In this document: positions 1-7,871 of the stretch, one piece after another
How positions within the stretch are numbered: the first letter of the stretch is position 1
Layout of the letters: each line of letters starts with the position of its first letter
IMG/VR virus record: IMGVR_UViG_3300032073_000209
Location: 1-26,191 of that record
From: a virus
DNA length: 26,191 bases
Strand: one strand, 5' to 3'
Notes under the pieces: model-generated
The model's input: the letters and a program-made list of their open reading frames with translations, nothing else
Databases searched by the model: none
Told to the model about the DNA's origin: nothing
Program-made: the position numbers and the translations under genes

Positions 1-562
1 TAGACCTCTCGCTACTTATGGTAAACGTCTCATCAACATTGAAGTGATATCTCGCATTGTTAATGACATCACACCTCTTGACGGCATCAGTTAGATTATC
101 TGAGTTAGTTGTTATCACTGTCTCAAACTCAACACTACCAAACATAGGATTGTTTTCGTCTATCTCATATCCTTGAAGTCTAGCAATCATAGCAGTGTTA
201 GGGTGGGACACAACAAGAGGAAGTGAGGCAGTGCTACTGCCATCACTAACCTTGACGTAATCTTCAATCTCGATTAGAACCGTTTCATTGAAGGTCTTCA
301 GATACTTCAGAGTCTTTTCTATCTCTATCGTTACTAGACCTACATCCTGCTTTTCAGAACTAAGGGTCTCTATCGTTAGACCACAGACAGTTGTGTTGTC
401 TGCATTATACAGAGTTAAGGTTGAATCATCACAATTCAATTCTAACATTGCGTAGTCAGAAACTTGACTGTTCTTCGCATTGTCTCCATTGTGGTATTTT
501 CCTTTCATTTGTATATCTATCAACGCATCATAGAGCGTTTTCGTATTCATTCGTATTATCAT
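1..562 (-). CDS. Sliding-clamp (PCNA)-like protein, 3' end cut by window edge
   Basis: An open frame with no stop runs from an ATG at 562 to the window edge, giving about 187 residues. The ATG is preceded by GAGG with 8-nt spacing, which favours it over the in-frame ATG at 550. The residues resemble PCNA domain 1 and the start of domain 2. An early DALIDI helix is followed by strands (STLTLYNADNTTV), then GLVTIEIEKTLKYLKTF and a segment ending SLPLV, as in the PCNA 'LPLL' strand, and then a second helix DAVKRCDVI followed by FTISSE. Sliding clamps encircle DNA and hold polymerase, ligase and other PIP-box proteins. The next genes upstream encode clamp-loader subunits and ligase, which supports the call. 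The second half is outside the window, so length and C-terminus cannot be judged. The assignment rests on pattern resemblance and context. Confidence 0.55.
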   Translation of the reverse strand, partial: MIIRMNTKTLYDALIDIQMKGKYHNGDNAKNSQVSDYAMLELNCDDSTLTLYNADNTTVCGLTIETLSSEKQDVGLVTIEIEKTLKYLKTFNETVLIEIEDYVKVSDGSSTASLPLVVSHPNTAMIARLQGYEIDENNPMFGSVEFETVITTNSDNLTDAVKRCDVINNARYHFNVDETFTISSERS

Positions 563-575
563 ATTTATTCCTCAT

Positions 576-1440
576 TCAAAGTTCACCTGCTTTAATCTCA
601 GGGAAACCATTCCAATCTACTTTACCATCATCGATAGACAGCACTTTCAATCTCTTACCAATCATCTCAGGCTTTCTAGCACTTGCTTCAACCATAGCGG
701 TGAAGGTTGCGCCGTTCTTCCTGATGTCTCTAGCCATCCTTACTGTTGCAGTGAAGATGTCTTCAGTTGAAGAATGCCAGTTAGCCTCAACACCAATAGG
801 GTTAGGGTTGCCAGCATACTTGTCTTTAGAGTGTGCAATCACAATTCTGTGACACTGCATCTCAAGTATCTGCTTGTGCAGGAAGTTCTTGTAAGGAGTG
901 TTCCTATCACCCCATACATACGGTGGTTGTTTGATAACTGTGTCAGCATCCATACCATGCTTCTCACGCATCTTAGTTTCACAAACATCTGTTAGAAGTT
1001 TATCTGCTCCATCTACGATGACTGCCTTCAACTTGTCTTCCTCTAGTATTTCTAGAGCCATTTGGTAGAATGCTCTCGCATTGTCCATAGTCTCATCGAA
1101 GTCAACTAGACTTCCATCCTTCCTGACTATCGGGTTGTATACTATTAGGTTCTCTATGTTCCCATAGTGATTCCTCTTCACATCTATTGCTCTGTTATCA
1201 AAGTCAAACACTAGAACTTTCATGTCGTTCTTGATGTCTTCCTCTGTCAACAAATCCATAGCCGTTGCCGATTTAGCAGACTTGGGTTCTCCCCAAATAC
1301 CAAGACACAGGAATGACTTGTTGTTCTCCTGCGCTTGCTTTATCTGCTCAAGCATAGCCTTCTTGCGAAGAGCATACTTACCCTTATCAGATTCTTTCGT
1401 TTGCACTGCCTTTGTTTTATCGTTGTTTGTCCAACTCATA
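576..1440 (-). CDS. RecA/RadA-fold (Sak4-like) P-loop ATPase
   Basis: This is a 288-residue protein. It has a Walker A motif GEPKSAKS at residues 50-57 and a hydrophobic Walker B strand ending in acid (LKAVIVDGADKL) about 95 residues later. This layout fits the compact viral RecA-like recombinases (Sak4/AAA_24), which load on ssDNA with an SSB partner and promote annealing or strand exchange. The start at 1440 (MSWTNNDK) is chosen because GGTGAT lies four bases upstream. An earlier in-frame ATG at 1463 would add MIIKMVID and overlap the previous gene more deeply. The gene stops 13 nt before the clamp-like gene and follows a candidate SSB gene. It could also be another P-loop enzyme, but the replication context favours recombination. 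Confidence 0.65.
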
Positions 1441-1689
1441 TCTATCACCATTTTTATAATCATCAGGATTAAATGAAATCCCTTTCCATTGTTTTAGTAG
1501 TTCATTAAGTTCTACAAGAGACAATTTAACTCTTACATCTTTGGATTCAAAGTGAAACTTTGTCCAATAGTCACCCGTTTCGGGATTGTACTTCCAAGTT
1601 AGGAAGTCTACGCTATCCATGAGGAAGGCGAAACTTCGCCCATGAATAACGAGACCTCCATTGGAATCAGTAATCATACCGTATTCCAT
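1417..1689 (-). CDS. Small protein of unknown function (90 aa)
   Basis: I do not recognise this protein. The chosen start ATG at 1689 (MEYGMITDSN) has GAGGTG just upstream, in the last codons and stop of the previous gene. It is mostly beta-like at first (GGLVIHGRSFAFLMDSVDFLTW) and ends in an amphipathic helix (VRVKLSLVELNELLKQW). There are no cysteine motifs or membrane segments. Its stop overlaps the start of the RecA-like ATPase gene, so the two are translationally linked. A recombination or SSB accessory role is possible from position only. Confidence 0.7.
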   Translation of the reverse strand: MEYGMITDSNGGLVIHGRSFAFLMDSVDFLTWKYNPETGDYWTKFHFESKDVRVKLSLVELNELLKQWKGISFNPDDYKNGDRYELDKQR

Positions 1690-1699
1690 TTTACACACC

Positions 1700-2920
1700 T
1701 CAGTCGAAGAACCAGTCTTCATCTTCTTCTACGACATCAATCTGCTCAGGGCTTCCGCCACGATTGTTCACGACAAACAAGCCTGACACATTGATACTTG
1801 TTGGGTTCTCAGCAGATTGAGAAGTTCTACCCACTACGATTATCGAAGAACCGATACCGAAGTTGATGTCTACATTCTCAGGAATCCAGCAGGTAGTCCC
1901 ACTGAAACCATCTCCATCCCAATCAATCTCTGTGTTGAAGTCATCCAAGTTAACAATCCTGTTACCATTACTGGTTGCTCTCATGTTGATACTTGTGACA
2001 CTACCATCAGTAAAGACGAATCTATCTGCATAGTTCTTGCTCATAGCAGAAGCATGGTATCTATCAATGTCAACCAATGGGCTGTAATTAGATTCACAGA
2101 ACTCCATCAGAGTGTCTTGGATATCAATCTTAGATACATCTCTGTAAGTCTCAGAGTCGGTAGATAGGTCTGCATTGTATACCAATGAAGTTAGTGTAGT
2201 GTCAGTTCCACCGCTTACTGCACCTGCTCTGAAAGAGTTAGGTATGCAACTGAAGTGAACGAACTCAAACGTCTTTGGCTCAAAGTGGACACAGGATGTT
2301 CCTTTGTAGGAGAAATCCCACTTACCCATTTGTCCATCGACTTCACCAACGAATACACCGCTTCTTCGGTATTCTTCCTTTGGTAGTGGTTTACCGTAGT
2401 TCTTGTTCCAGTCACCTTCTCTTGTGTCTAGAGGCACAATGAATCTACCTGTGTCAACTTCTACGTTGTTATCAGGAAGTTTGCCCATGTGCTTAACAAT
2501 CTCTTCACCACTTCTCATCATCCTTGCTTCATAGCCATCACCATCTTCAGTGAAGATAGCAACTCTACCCAAGTTGTATGTCATTTCGCTGTCTCTCATA
2601 TATTCGTTAGTTAGCCTGTCTCTATTCATAGCACCCATATCTCTTGCTTCATTCATCGAGATGAAGAAGCCGAATGCATCCTTGAATAGACCGCCACTGT
2701 TGTTACTAGTGGTTCTTGGTGAATCTTGTCGCTTCATTGCTGCACGACTGTTCACATAGAATGCTTTCCAAAGACCCCTCGCTAGTTGGGGTTCTTCGGT
2801 TGCGTTGACGTTGTTCTTGGAACATATGTCCTCAAACCTCGCCATAGCATCCTCTTGGCTCATGCCAAGTATTTCTGCGGCTTTCTCAATATCATTTTTT
2901 ATTTCATCATTCATTTTCAT
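1700..2920 (-). CDS. Candidate single-stranded DNA-binding protein with acidic tail
   Basis: This 406-residue protein starts at an ATG preceded by GGAGG. The N-terminal 50 residues look helical (EKAAEILGMSQEDAMARFED). The middle is beta-rich with many aromatic residues. The C-terminal part has an OB-fold-like run (GSSIIVVGRTSQS then INVSGLFVVNN). The last residues are strongly acidic and end in aromatics (VVEEDEDWFFD), like the acidic tip through which SSBs recruit partners. It sits between RecA-like and clamp-loader genes, the usual place for an SSB in a viral replication module. No zinc finger of the archaeal RPA41 type is seen. The family was not recognised directly, so the SSB role is inference from tail, fold hints and neighbours. 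Confidence 0.5.
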   Translation of the reverse strand: MKMNDEIKNDIEKAAEILGMSQEDAMARFEDICSKNNVNATEEPQLARGLWKAFYVNSRAAMKRQDSPRTTSNNSGGLFKDAFGFFISMNEARDMGAMNRDRLTNEYMRDSEMTYNLGRVAIFTEDGDGYEARMMRSGEEIVKHMGKLPDNNVEVDTGRFIVPLDTREGDWNKNYGKPLPKEEYRRSGVFVGEVDGQMGKWDFSYKGTSCVHFEPKTFEFVHFSCIPNSFRAGAVSGGTDTTLTSLVYNADLSTDSETYRDVSKIDIQDTLMEFCESNYSPLVDIDRYHASAMSKNYADRFVFTDGSVTSINMRATSNGNRIVNLDDFNTEIDWDGDGFSGTTCWIPENVDINFGIGSSIIVVGRTSQSAENPTSINVSGLFVVNNRGGSPEQIDVVEEDEDWFFD

Positions 2921-3161
2921 TTTCCTCCTTTGTTTTCATTTTCTTTCTTTCGTGTTTTATTTCCACTAATCCTTCTGTCAGCATGACTACGCCACACAAT
3001 ATCCAAAAGACATTGGAATCTACGCTGATGTAATCTAGCGTGTTTAGTATAGGCAGTACAATCAGCAATGCACCGCCTAACGCTATTATCTCATACCGAA
3101 GTAGTAGATGTTTGATATCTTCAATATCCACTACGCCGTCTTTGTTTAAATCCATTTTCAT
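2907..3161 (-). CDS. Small membrane protein with an EF-hand-like calcium loop
   Basis: The 84-residue product opens with DLNKDGVVDIED, residues 4-15. This matches a canonical dockerin/EF-hand loop (D-x-N-x-D-G-x-V-D-x-x-D). Two hydrophobic stretches follow, about residues 27-41 (IIALGGALLIVLPIL) and 52-67 (VFWILCGVVMLTEGLV), and then a highly charged tail (KHERKKMKTKEENENE). The likely topology is two membrane passes with both ends on the same side. The start ATG follows GAGGTATAAAT. The gene overlaps the SSB-like gene by 14 nt. Its function is unknown; calcium sensing or membrane anchoring of viral complexes would fit but is not shown. Confidence 0.7.
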   Translation of the reverse strand: MKMDLNKDGVVDIEDIKHLLLRYEIIALGGALLIVLPILNTLDYISVDSNVFWILCGVVMLTEGLVEIKHERKKMKTKEENENE

Positions 3162-3175
3162 ATTTATACCTCATT

Positions 3176-3253
3176 TCAAAATCTCCTTTTAGGTGAGTCT
3201 AACCATCTTAATAATTGTCTTAATACTACTATACCTATCAGGAATTCAACCAT
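3176..3253 (-). CDS. 25-aa hydrophobic micro-protein
   Basis: The ATG overlaps the TGA of the RFC small-subunit gene (TGATG). The frame then fills the gap exactly up to the ribosome-binding site of the next gene. The peptide begins MVEFLIGIVVLRQLLRWL and ends in a basic tail (SPKRRF). It is thus a short hydrophobic or amphipathic helix with positive charges at the end. Stop-start overlap of this kind is the rule for real genes in this operon. It is too short for homology-based naming. A membrane-active or protein-binding peptide is possible. Confidence 0.5.
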   Translation of the reverse strand: MVEFLIGIVVLRQLLRWLDSPKRRF

Positions 3254-4170
3254 CAAATCATCTGTCCTATCATCCAAGATGCTAGTAATTTTGGAGTCAT
3301 ACTACTACTTCTCCATTCTGCCTCTCCGACAACCCTAAGCAATTTGAACTTCTTGGTTGCTGGCATGTCTGTCTTGATGACTACATCATGCAAATTAATG
3401 CATATAGTCTTCATGTCTACTGCTTCATATAACAAATCATGCACCTTACCTAAAGAATTTTCATAGTTATTTTCATCAATCATTTGTAATATTTCAGTAT
3501 AGGGTTCTTGATTTTTGTTTATCTGATTCAATATGGAGGACTTACTGTAAGTTACAGCCTGAAGTTCAGTAAGCCCCCGCCTCATGTCTCCATGTAGTGA
3601 CTCTATGAAGATTTCTAAGTCATCACTAGAAATATGGCTTATTCCTTCCTTTACTAAAATATCTGATAGTAACTTATGCATGGTTCTATCTTGTAATCTA
3701 CTGAATCTGTAATTCGCACACCTTGATTGAAGGGGATGTATTATCCTGAATCTATCATTACATGTGATAATGAATCTGACATTCTCAGCATATCTCTCCA
3801 TAATTCTCTTCAGTGCGTTCTGAGCATCTTTCGTCATACCATCCATCTCATCAAGAAGTATAATCTTGAAAGGAGCATCCCCTATCTTTCTAGTGGAAGC
3901 AATCTCTTTGATTTGGTTTCTGACTGTCTCTAGTCTTCTATCGTCTGATGCATTGATTTCAAAGAAGTTGTTGTCTACATCTTCCTTGAGTATGTCATTC
4001 GATAACGCAATACCAGCAGCAGTTTTACCCACACCTGCTATTCCATAGAGTAGAACATTAGGCATGTTGCCCTGTTCTACCCAACTCTCTGCATCAATTG
4101 TGAAATTGTATTGTCCTACAACCTCACTAAGTTTCTTTGGTCTATATTTTTCTGTCCATAACATTTTCAT
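3253..4170 (-). CDS. rfcS: Replication factor C small subunit (clamp loader ATPase)
   Basis: The 305-residue protein has the full AAA+ signature of RFC small subunits. It starts WTEKYRPKKLSEVVGQ, followed by Walker A GIAGVGKT at 43-50, Walker B ILLDEMD at 104-110, sensor-1 region FIITCND, and the arginine-finger motif SRC at 149-151. The length is slightly short of the usual 320-330 of archaeal homologues. With a large subunit it opens the sliding clamp with ATP and loads it on primer-template DNA. The ATG follows GAGGA directly. The preceding gene ends 9 nt upstream and encodes the likely large-subunit counterpart. Confidence 0.95.
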   Translation of the reverse strand: MKMLWTEKYRPKKLSEVVGQYNFTIDAESWVEQGNMPNVLLYGIAGVGKTAAGIALSNDILKEDVDNNFFEINASDDRRLETVRNQIKEIASTRKIGDAPFKIILLDEMDGMTKDAQNALKRIMERYAENVRFIITCNDRFRIIHPLQSRCANYRFSRLQDRTMHKLLSDILVKEGISHISSDDLEIFIESLHGDMRRGLTELQAVTYSKSSILNQINKNQEPYTEILQMIDENNYENSLGKVHDLLYEAVDMKTICINLHDVVIKTDMPATKKFKLLRVVGEAEWRSSSMTPKLLASWMIGQMI

Positions 4171-4179
4171 TCCTCATTT

Positions 4180-5016
4180 TTAATCTAGCCACTTTGACAG
4201 TGTGGCAACTGGTTGAACCGGAGTTCGTTTCGTTTGTCTATCTTTACGGAGTTTAAGTATTCTCAAATCCGTGGTTGAGAGCGTCTTTCTACAATACTCC
4301 TTGAAATCATTGTTTTTCAATAAGTCTTTCAAAAGGTATTTCTGAAAAGGCCGCATTTTTAACTTCCTCAAAATTTTCGGTATTGAGGAATATGCCTTTC
4401 TTTGTGGTGGTGTCATCTTTCGATGCATTCTACCATCATGAGCATAAGCCAACATCTCGTAGAAGTAGGCCTTGCTCCATCTTCTTTTCACTTTAGCATC
4501 TAAGAACATCAGTTTGTTCGGATGCAAGTTAGGTGCTAACCAAGATATGAACTGGATATCAGCAGGTTCGCTAATCATCAGTTGATTCTTCACAACCTCT
4601 CTATCGGGATTTCTCAAGTAGTCTCCAACCATAGTAAAGATATCAACGTCATAGTTGTAAGGTTCATCAGAACGTGGAGCAATCTCTTTGATTTCATCAA
4701 ACAGAGATTTCTTTGTTGCTCTATTCAACTTGCACATACCAAACAGTTTCTTGGGTACATCCTTCTGATTGATTGAAGTTAGTATTACCTGACCTTTATA
4801 CTCAAGGATAGTCTTCCTGATTGCTTCTACATTTGGCTTGTAGTTACATTCTCTGATAATTATTCCTCTGTTAGCAGGTATAGAGTGATTATCTTCTATA
4901 TCATATTCGTTGGCATACATTATGATGGGGTCTTCTGAGACGAGTTTTCTCGCCTTCTCCATCTTGTCTGTTCCATCTTTTCCTACAACTATTATTGTTC
5001 TATTCTGATTCTTCAT
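4180..5016 (-). CDS. Clamp-loader large-subunit-like protein with degenerate P-loop and C-terminal PIP-like motif
   Basis: The N-terminus has a strand plus glycine loop (TIIVVGKDGTDKMEKAR) where a Walker A would be, but not a complete GKS/T, so ATP binding looks lost. The later part recalls the archaeal RFC-L collar: ADIQFISWLAPNL, then a helix with RRWSKAYFYEMLAYAHDG, then a PP motif and basic helices (MTPPQRKAYSSIPKILRKL). The last residues, PVATLSKWLD, resemble the archaeal PIP box at the RFC-L C-terminus. At about 280 residues it is much shorter than RFC-L (around 480), closer to a non-catalytic partner like T4 gp62. The start is either 5016 (MKNQNRT) or 5031. It lies next to rfcS. The assignment is by pattern and context. 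Confidence 0.6.
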   Translation of the reverse strand: MKNQNRTIIVVGKDGTDKMEKARKLVSEDPIIMYANEYDIEDNHSIPANRGIIIRECNYKPNVEAIRKTILEYKGQVILTSINQKDVPKKLFGMCKLNRATKKSLFDEIKEIAPRSDEPYNYDVDIFTMVGDYLRNPDREVVKNQLMISEPADIQFISWLAPNLHPNKLMFLDAKVKRRWSKAYFYEMLAYAHDGRMHRKMTPPQRKAYSSIPKILRKLKMRPFQKYLLKDLLKNNDFKEYCRKTLSTTDLRILKLRKDRQTKRTPVQPVATLSKWLD

Positions 5017-5332
5017 ATTTATTAGGCTCATTTATATCAATCCTTATTTCCATTATTTCTTCGTATGCTTTGCCACAAGCACCACAGTCAACTAAAATGA
5101 TAAACCACTTTAATCCATTTTCTTGTTTAACACCTGCTTCATATGCAAATGCCTTGCTCTTACACTCTCTACATCCTTCCTGTACTCTCTTCAGCACATG
5201 ATGAGTTAGTATTTCATCGTCAGATACCTGACTCTGCTTGTCTAGTCTTAGTTTCAAATTGCAAATATCACAAATTTGTTTTAGTTCCGACTTGACTTCA
5301 CGGAGACTGCATCTCTTGCACAGTGCCGCCAT
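5000..5332 (-). CDS. Double zinc-ribbon protein
   Basis: The 110-residue product has two cysteine clusters. The first is CKRC near residue 5 with CDIC near residue 20, and the second is CREC near residue 54 with CGAC near residue 83. This is the spacing of two small zinc ribbons. A beta hairpin (LKWFIILVDCGACG) lies inside the second. The start follows a GGGGG run. The 3' end overlaps the start of the clamp-loader-like gene. Zinc ribbons of this size usually bind nucleic acid or RNA polymerase, but no specific family is recognised. Confidence 0.75.
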   Translation of the reverse strand: MAALCKRCSLREVKSELKQICDICNLKLRLDKQSQVSDDEILTHHVLKRVQEGCRECKSKAFAYEAGVKQENGLKWFIILVDCGACGKAYEEIMEIRIDINEPNKYEESE

Positions 5333-5724
5333 CAGAGAACCCCCTTCATCTTGAGTATCTTGTCAAGACCATCTGAAGTGAGATGCTCTTTTTGCATTAC
5401 CATGAATGAAGTCTTTGCCAATGTGTCCCAATCTGCATTGGATGGTAGATTTAGTGGTAACATGTTAATTAGTTTCATAACCTCACTCAGTCTACTCACT
5501 ATCAGTATTGGCTTGCTTCTTGCAGAGTGTTCTTTTTCTTTGTACTTTGAATCAATCTCATGTTGAAGTAGGCTTCTCTGTATCCCAAGAAGAAAGTCTT
5601 GACTTCCTCTGAGACATATTCTGACCCTCACTCGGTATCCTATTTCTGTACCATTTCTGACGATGCTGACTTCAGGATTCCCATGAGAAAGGAACGCTCC
5701 TTGAATAAACTCCTTACTATACAC
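5332..5724 (-). CDS. LAGLIDADG-fold protein, probably without nuclease activity
   Basis: The 130-residue protein matches a single LAGLIDADG domain. FIQGAFLSHGNPEV stands at the position of the LAGLIDADG helix and first strand, then YRVRVRICLRGSQDFLLGIQ, then PILIVSRLSEVMKLINML. The C-terminal KEHLTSDGLDKIL is like the typical end of intron-encoded homing endonucleases. The acidic residue that binds metal at the end of the first helix is replaced (GAFLSHG), so cleavage activity is doubtful. The start is GTG with GGAG four bases upstream; an in-frame TGA shortly upstream rules out an earlier start. It is free-standing between ligase and a zinc protein, with no sign of intron or intein in the neighbours. 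A domesticated DNA-binding role is inferred. Confidence 0.6.
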   Translation of the reverse strand: MYSKEFIQGAFLSHGNPEVSIVRNGTEIGYRVRVRICLRGSQDFLLGIQRSLLQHEIDSKYKEKEHSARSKPILIVSRLSEVMKLINMLPLNLPSNADWDTLAKTSFMVMQKEHLTSDGLDKILKMKGVL

Positions 5725-5748
5725 AGGTCTCCGAGTAGAAGCCTGTCA

Positions 5749-7281
5749 TTATATGTTACTACAATATCGTTCAATATCGTGTATGGTATTACATTCACTA
5801 GGATACTTGTCTTCTCTGATTCTAACTATTCTAGGAAATCTCAACCCATACGTTCCGTCTTGATTCTTAGTAACTGCATCAGAGGTTATCTCCAATACTA
5901 TTCTAGGCAGGAAAAAATATGTCCCACTATCATAAGACTCAACTATTCTCTTTAGTTTCACGGATAGTACATCCATCTCAGCCTCTGAGATACCTGAACC
6001 TACACTTCCTACTTCCACATATCCTGCACCTTCTTCTTTGACGGACACACCATATGTAGCGACTACTCCTGCTCTCTTACCACTACCATGTTTACCTGAA
6101 GTGATAACAACATCCAACTCTATTCTAGGTGGTTTATGTTTTAGAAGAGCCTTAGACCTCTTGGATTCATAGGTGGCATCCAAGTCTTTAATCATGATTC
6201 CTTCAAACCCACCATTGATTGCTACATTGTAGGCTGCTTCGATATTACCATGTTCAAACATTCTAGCCTGATACTGCTCAGGGACGAACTTCTTCATCGT
6301 CTCTAACCTAGTCTCATACGGATGATTCAACTGAACGTTTCCCATGTATGACATGCAATCGAAGACAACTAGTTGAACAGGACAGTCAGCCATTGCTTTC
6401 TGTTTATCTTTTGAGTGAACCCTTGTTCCTAGTTTCTGATGTGCGGTAGGATTACCTGTCTCATCAATAGGAAATATCTCACAATCAATGACATATCTAC
6501 TAGCATCAAATTCAGAAGCCCATGAGACAACATCAGGATACTGGTCTGTTACAATCTTACCCTTTCTATTGAAAATTATTATGTCACTGTCCTTGTGTAT
6601 CTGATATCTGTTTCCATCGTACTTAGTGTCGATGATGAATCTGTCAGGTAACTTTCCTGTATATGATTTAGCAAGCATGGGTTTGATGTAAGCACCATGA
6701 GTATGCTCAGGTGGGTCTCTATCGTTATCTAAATACATCACCATAGAACTGAGTGAGTTTGTCTTGGAGAATCTTGAAATGTCCTTATCATATAGAAGTG
6801 ACATTGACTTCTCTACCGTACTAGTATTGATTCCATTTCTAGGAGTCCTCAACCAGTATCGTATGAACCACTTTATCTGTAAGTTAGACATGCTTGTTAT
6901 GTTTCGACTTATCTCACTGTAAGCATCAGACTTCATACTTGAGCAATCCAACTCAAGAAGGGTTACCATCTGCTGAAGTGACATATCCAAATGCGGTTTG
7001 TCATAGTAAAGGAATTGTAACATTCCCTCTCCTAAGTCTAGCCACTTCTCTGCCTCTGTCTCTATCTCATCTTCAAAGACATTGTATATGTTAGCCAGCC
7101 ATTTTACTGCTTTCTTCTCACCAATGTTATTACTGTCATACTCCATCGCTAGTATCTTTACCATAGCGATTCTATCATTGGTAGATAGACTAGATAGTGT
7201 TGCTGATATTATCTCTTTCTTTCTTGTTGGTGTGACGTTCTCTATCGACTCACACATCCTGCTCATTATTGTCATACTCAT
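5749..7281 (-). CDS. lig: ATP-dependent DNA ligase
   Basis: The 510-residue protein has the archaeal ligase plan. A helical DNA-binding N-terminus covers about 1-200. The nucleotidyltransferase core has the AMP-accepting lysine in DTKYDGNR (K220), then YVIDCEIFPID, EGIMIKDLD and LLKHKP (motifs III, IV and V). An OB domain follows with RIVLEI and a FPRIVRIREDK-type motif VI. It seals nicks during viral replication using ATP. The length is a little below the usual 550-600 of archaeal ligases. The start at 7281 has GAGGAAT four bases upstream. The gene overlaps the end of the PC4-like gene. No clear PIP box was noticed. Confidence 0.93.
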   Translation of the reverse strand: MSMTIMSRMCESIENVTPTRKKEIISATLSSLSTNDRIAMVKILAMEYDSNNIGEKKAVKWLANIYNVFEDEIETEAEKWLDLGEGMLQFLYYDKPHLDMSLQQMVTLLELDCSSMKSDAYSEISRNITSMSNLQIKWFIRYWLRTPRNGINTSTVEKSMSLLYDKDISRFSKTNSLSSMVMYLDNDRDPPEHTHGAYIKPMLAKSYTGKLPDRFIIDTKYDGNRYQIHKDSDIIIFNRKGKIVTDQYPDVVSWASEFDASRYVIDCEIFPIDETGNPTAHQKLGTRVHSKDKQKAMADCPVQLVVFDCMSYMGNVQLNHPYETRLETMKKFVPEQYQARMFEHGNIEAAYNVAINGGFEGIMIKDLDATYESKRSKALLKHKPPRIELDVVITSGKHGSGKRAGVVATYGVSVKEEGAGYVEVGSVGSGISEAEMDVLSVKLKRIVESYDSGTYFFLPRIVLEITSDAVTKNQDGTYGLRFPRIVRIREDKYPSECNTIHDIERYCSNI

Positions 7282-7492
7282 TTCTATTCCTCAATATTTT
7301 TTCCAGTGCCTTATGCACATCTTCCATTTCTTTCATGTTCATTCTAATGCCCTTCTTGGTGGGCTGACTGTTTACATGCCAACGAATATCTACAATATCA
7401 ATATTGTAGAAGTTCCCTGTCCTAACTACCATTTCGTTAGTAGCGTCTCTTGCTATTCTTAGTATTATTTTTTCATCCTTCAAGCCAACCAC
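7250..7492 (-). CDS. PC4-like single-stranded-DNA-binding protein
   Basis: The 80-residue protein contains IVDIRWHV followed by PTKKGIRMNMKEMEDVHKALEKIL. This follows the PC4/Sub1 fold signature: a strand with 'vDIRew', a linker 'kPgkKGIsL', then the C-terminal helix. PC4 domains dimerise and bind ssDNA at promoters or replication bubbles. The likely start is GTG at 7492; TTG at 7483 is an alternative, and no ATG fits. It lies just upstream of ligase in the replication module. Together with the viral TFB it could act in transcription, or as a second SSB in replication. Confidence 0.6.
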   Translation of the reverse strand: MVGLKDEKIILRIARDATNEMVVRTGNFYNIDIVDIRWHVNSQPTKKGIRMNMKEMEDVHKALEKILRNRNEYDNNEQDV

Positions 7493-7871
7493 CCATGAAC
7501 TGTTGTAAGTTCTTCCACGATTTGAAATAACGTGGAGACTCCTGTTCGTCTACTCTATGTGCTACCCATACTACTCCGCCAAGACTACTAATCTTGACTA
7601 ACTCGTATGTTCTTCCCCCGACCTCAAACATATCTTCAGTCTCTATGTCAGGAACTAGACCGAACTTCTGTGATAATTCGTTAGCGATATCACCCATATG
7701 TTCAGCAATATACTGAACAATCAGGTGACGTTGTATAGGTACTTTAGCATCAACTGTGACTTTTATCTTACCTTCCATATCACACACCCTACACTTATTG
7801 CCTTCACAAATCGGACAAGGTATCTCCGCAGGAAGCGGAGCAGGAAAGCGTATAGTCACTGCTTTCTTCAT
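7473..7871 (-). CDS. Zinc-ribbon protein of unknown function (132 aa)
   Basis: The start ATG at 7871 overlaps the TGA of the lipoprotein gene. An N-terminal zinc knuckle has CPIC and CRVC nine residues apart within PCPICEGNKCRVCDMEG, similar to the CxxCxGxG clusters of DnaJ-type fingers. The rest is alpha/beta with a C-terminal aromatic helix (YFKSWKNLQQFMGGWL). Its stop lies 20 nt inside the PC4-like gene. No family is recognised, and a nucleic-acid or protein-binding role is only suggested by the finger. Confidence 0.7.
   Translation of the reverse strand: MKKAVTIRFPAPLPAEIPCPICEGNKCRVCDMEGKIKVTVDAKVPIQRHLIVQYIAEHMGDIANELSQKFGLVPDIETEDMFEVGGRTYELVKISSLGGVVWVAHRVDEQESPRYFKSWKNLQQFMGGWLEG

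Noticed and set aside
391-852. Plus-strand ORF of 153 aa
   Set aside because: It lies opposite the clamp-like and RecA-like genes, has no SD and has a composition typical of an antisense shadow.
1817-2167. Plus-strand ORF of 116 aa
   Set aside because: Antisense shadow of the SSB-like gene.
5599-5955. Plus-strand ORF of 118 aa
   Set aside because: It crosses the junction of the LAGLIDADG and ligase genes on the opposite strand, which have strong family evidence.
6048-6058. ACCATATG inside the ligase gene as another palindrome copy
   Set aside because: Only the CATATG core matches; there are no arms or promoter segment and it lies within a conserved coding region.
7082-7462. Plus-strand ORF of 126 aa with hydrophobic stretches
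   Set aside because: It is antisense to ligase and the PC4-like gene; hydrophobicity is expected for the complement of charged helices.
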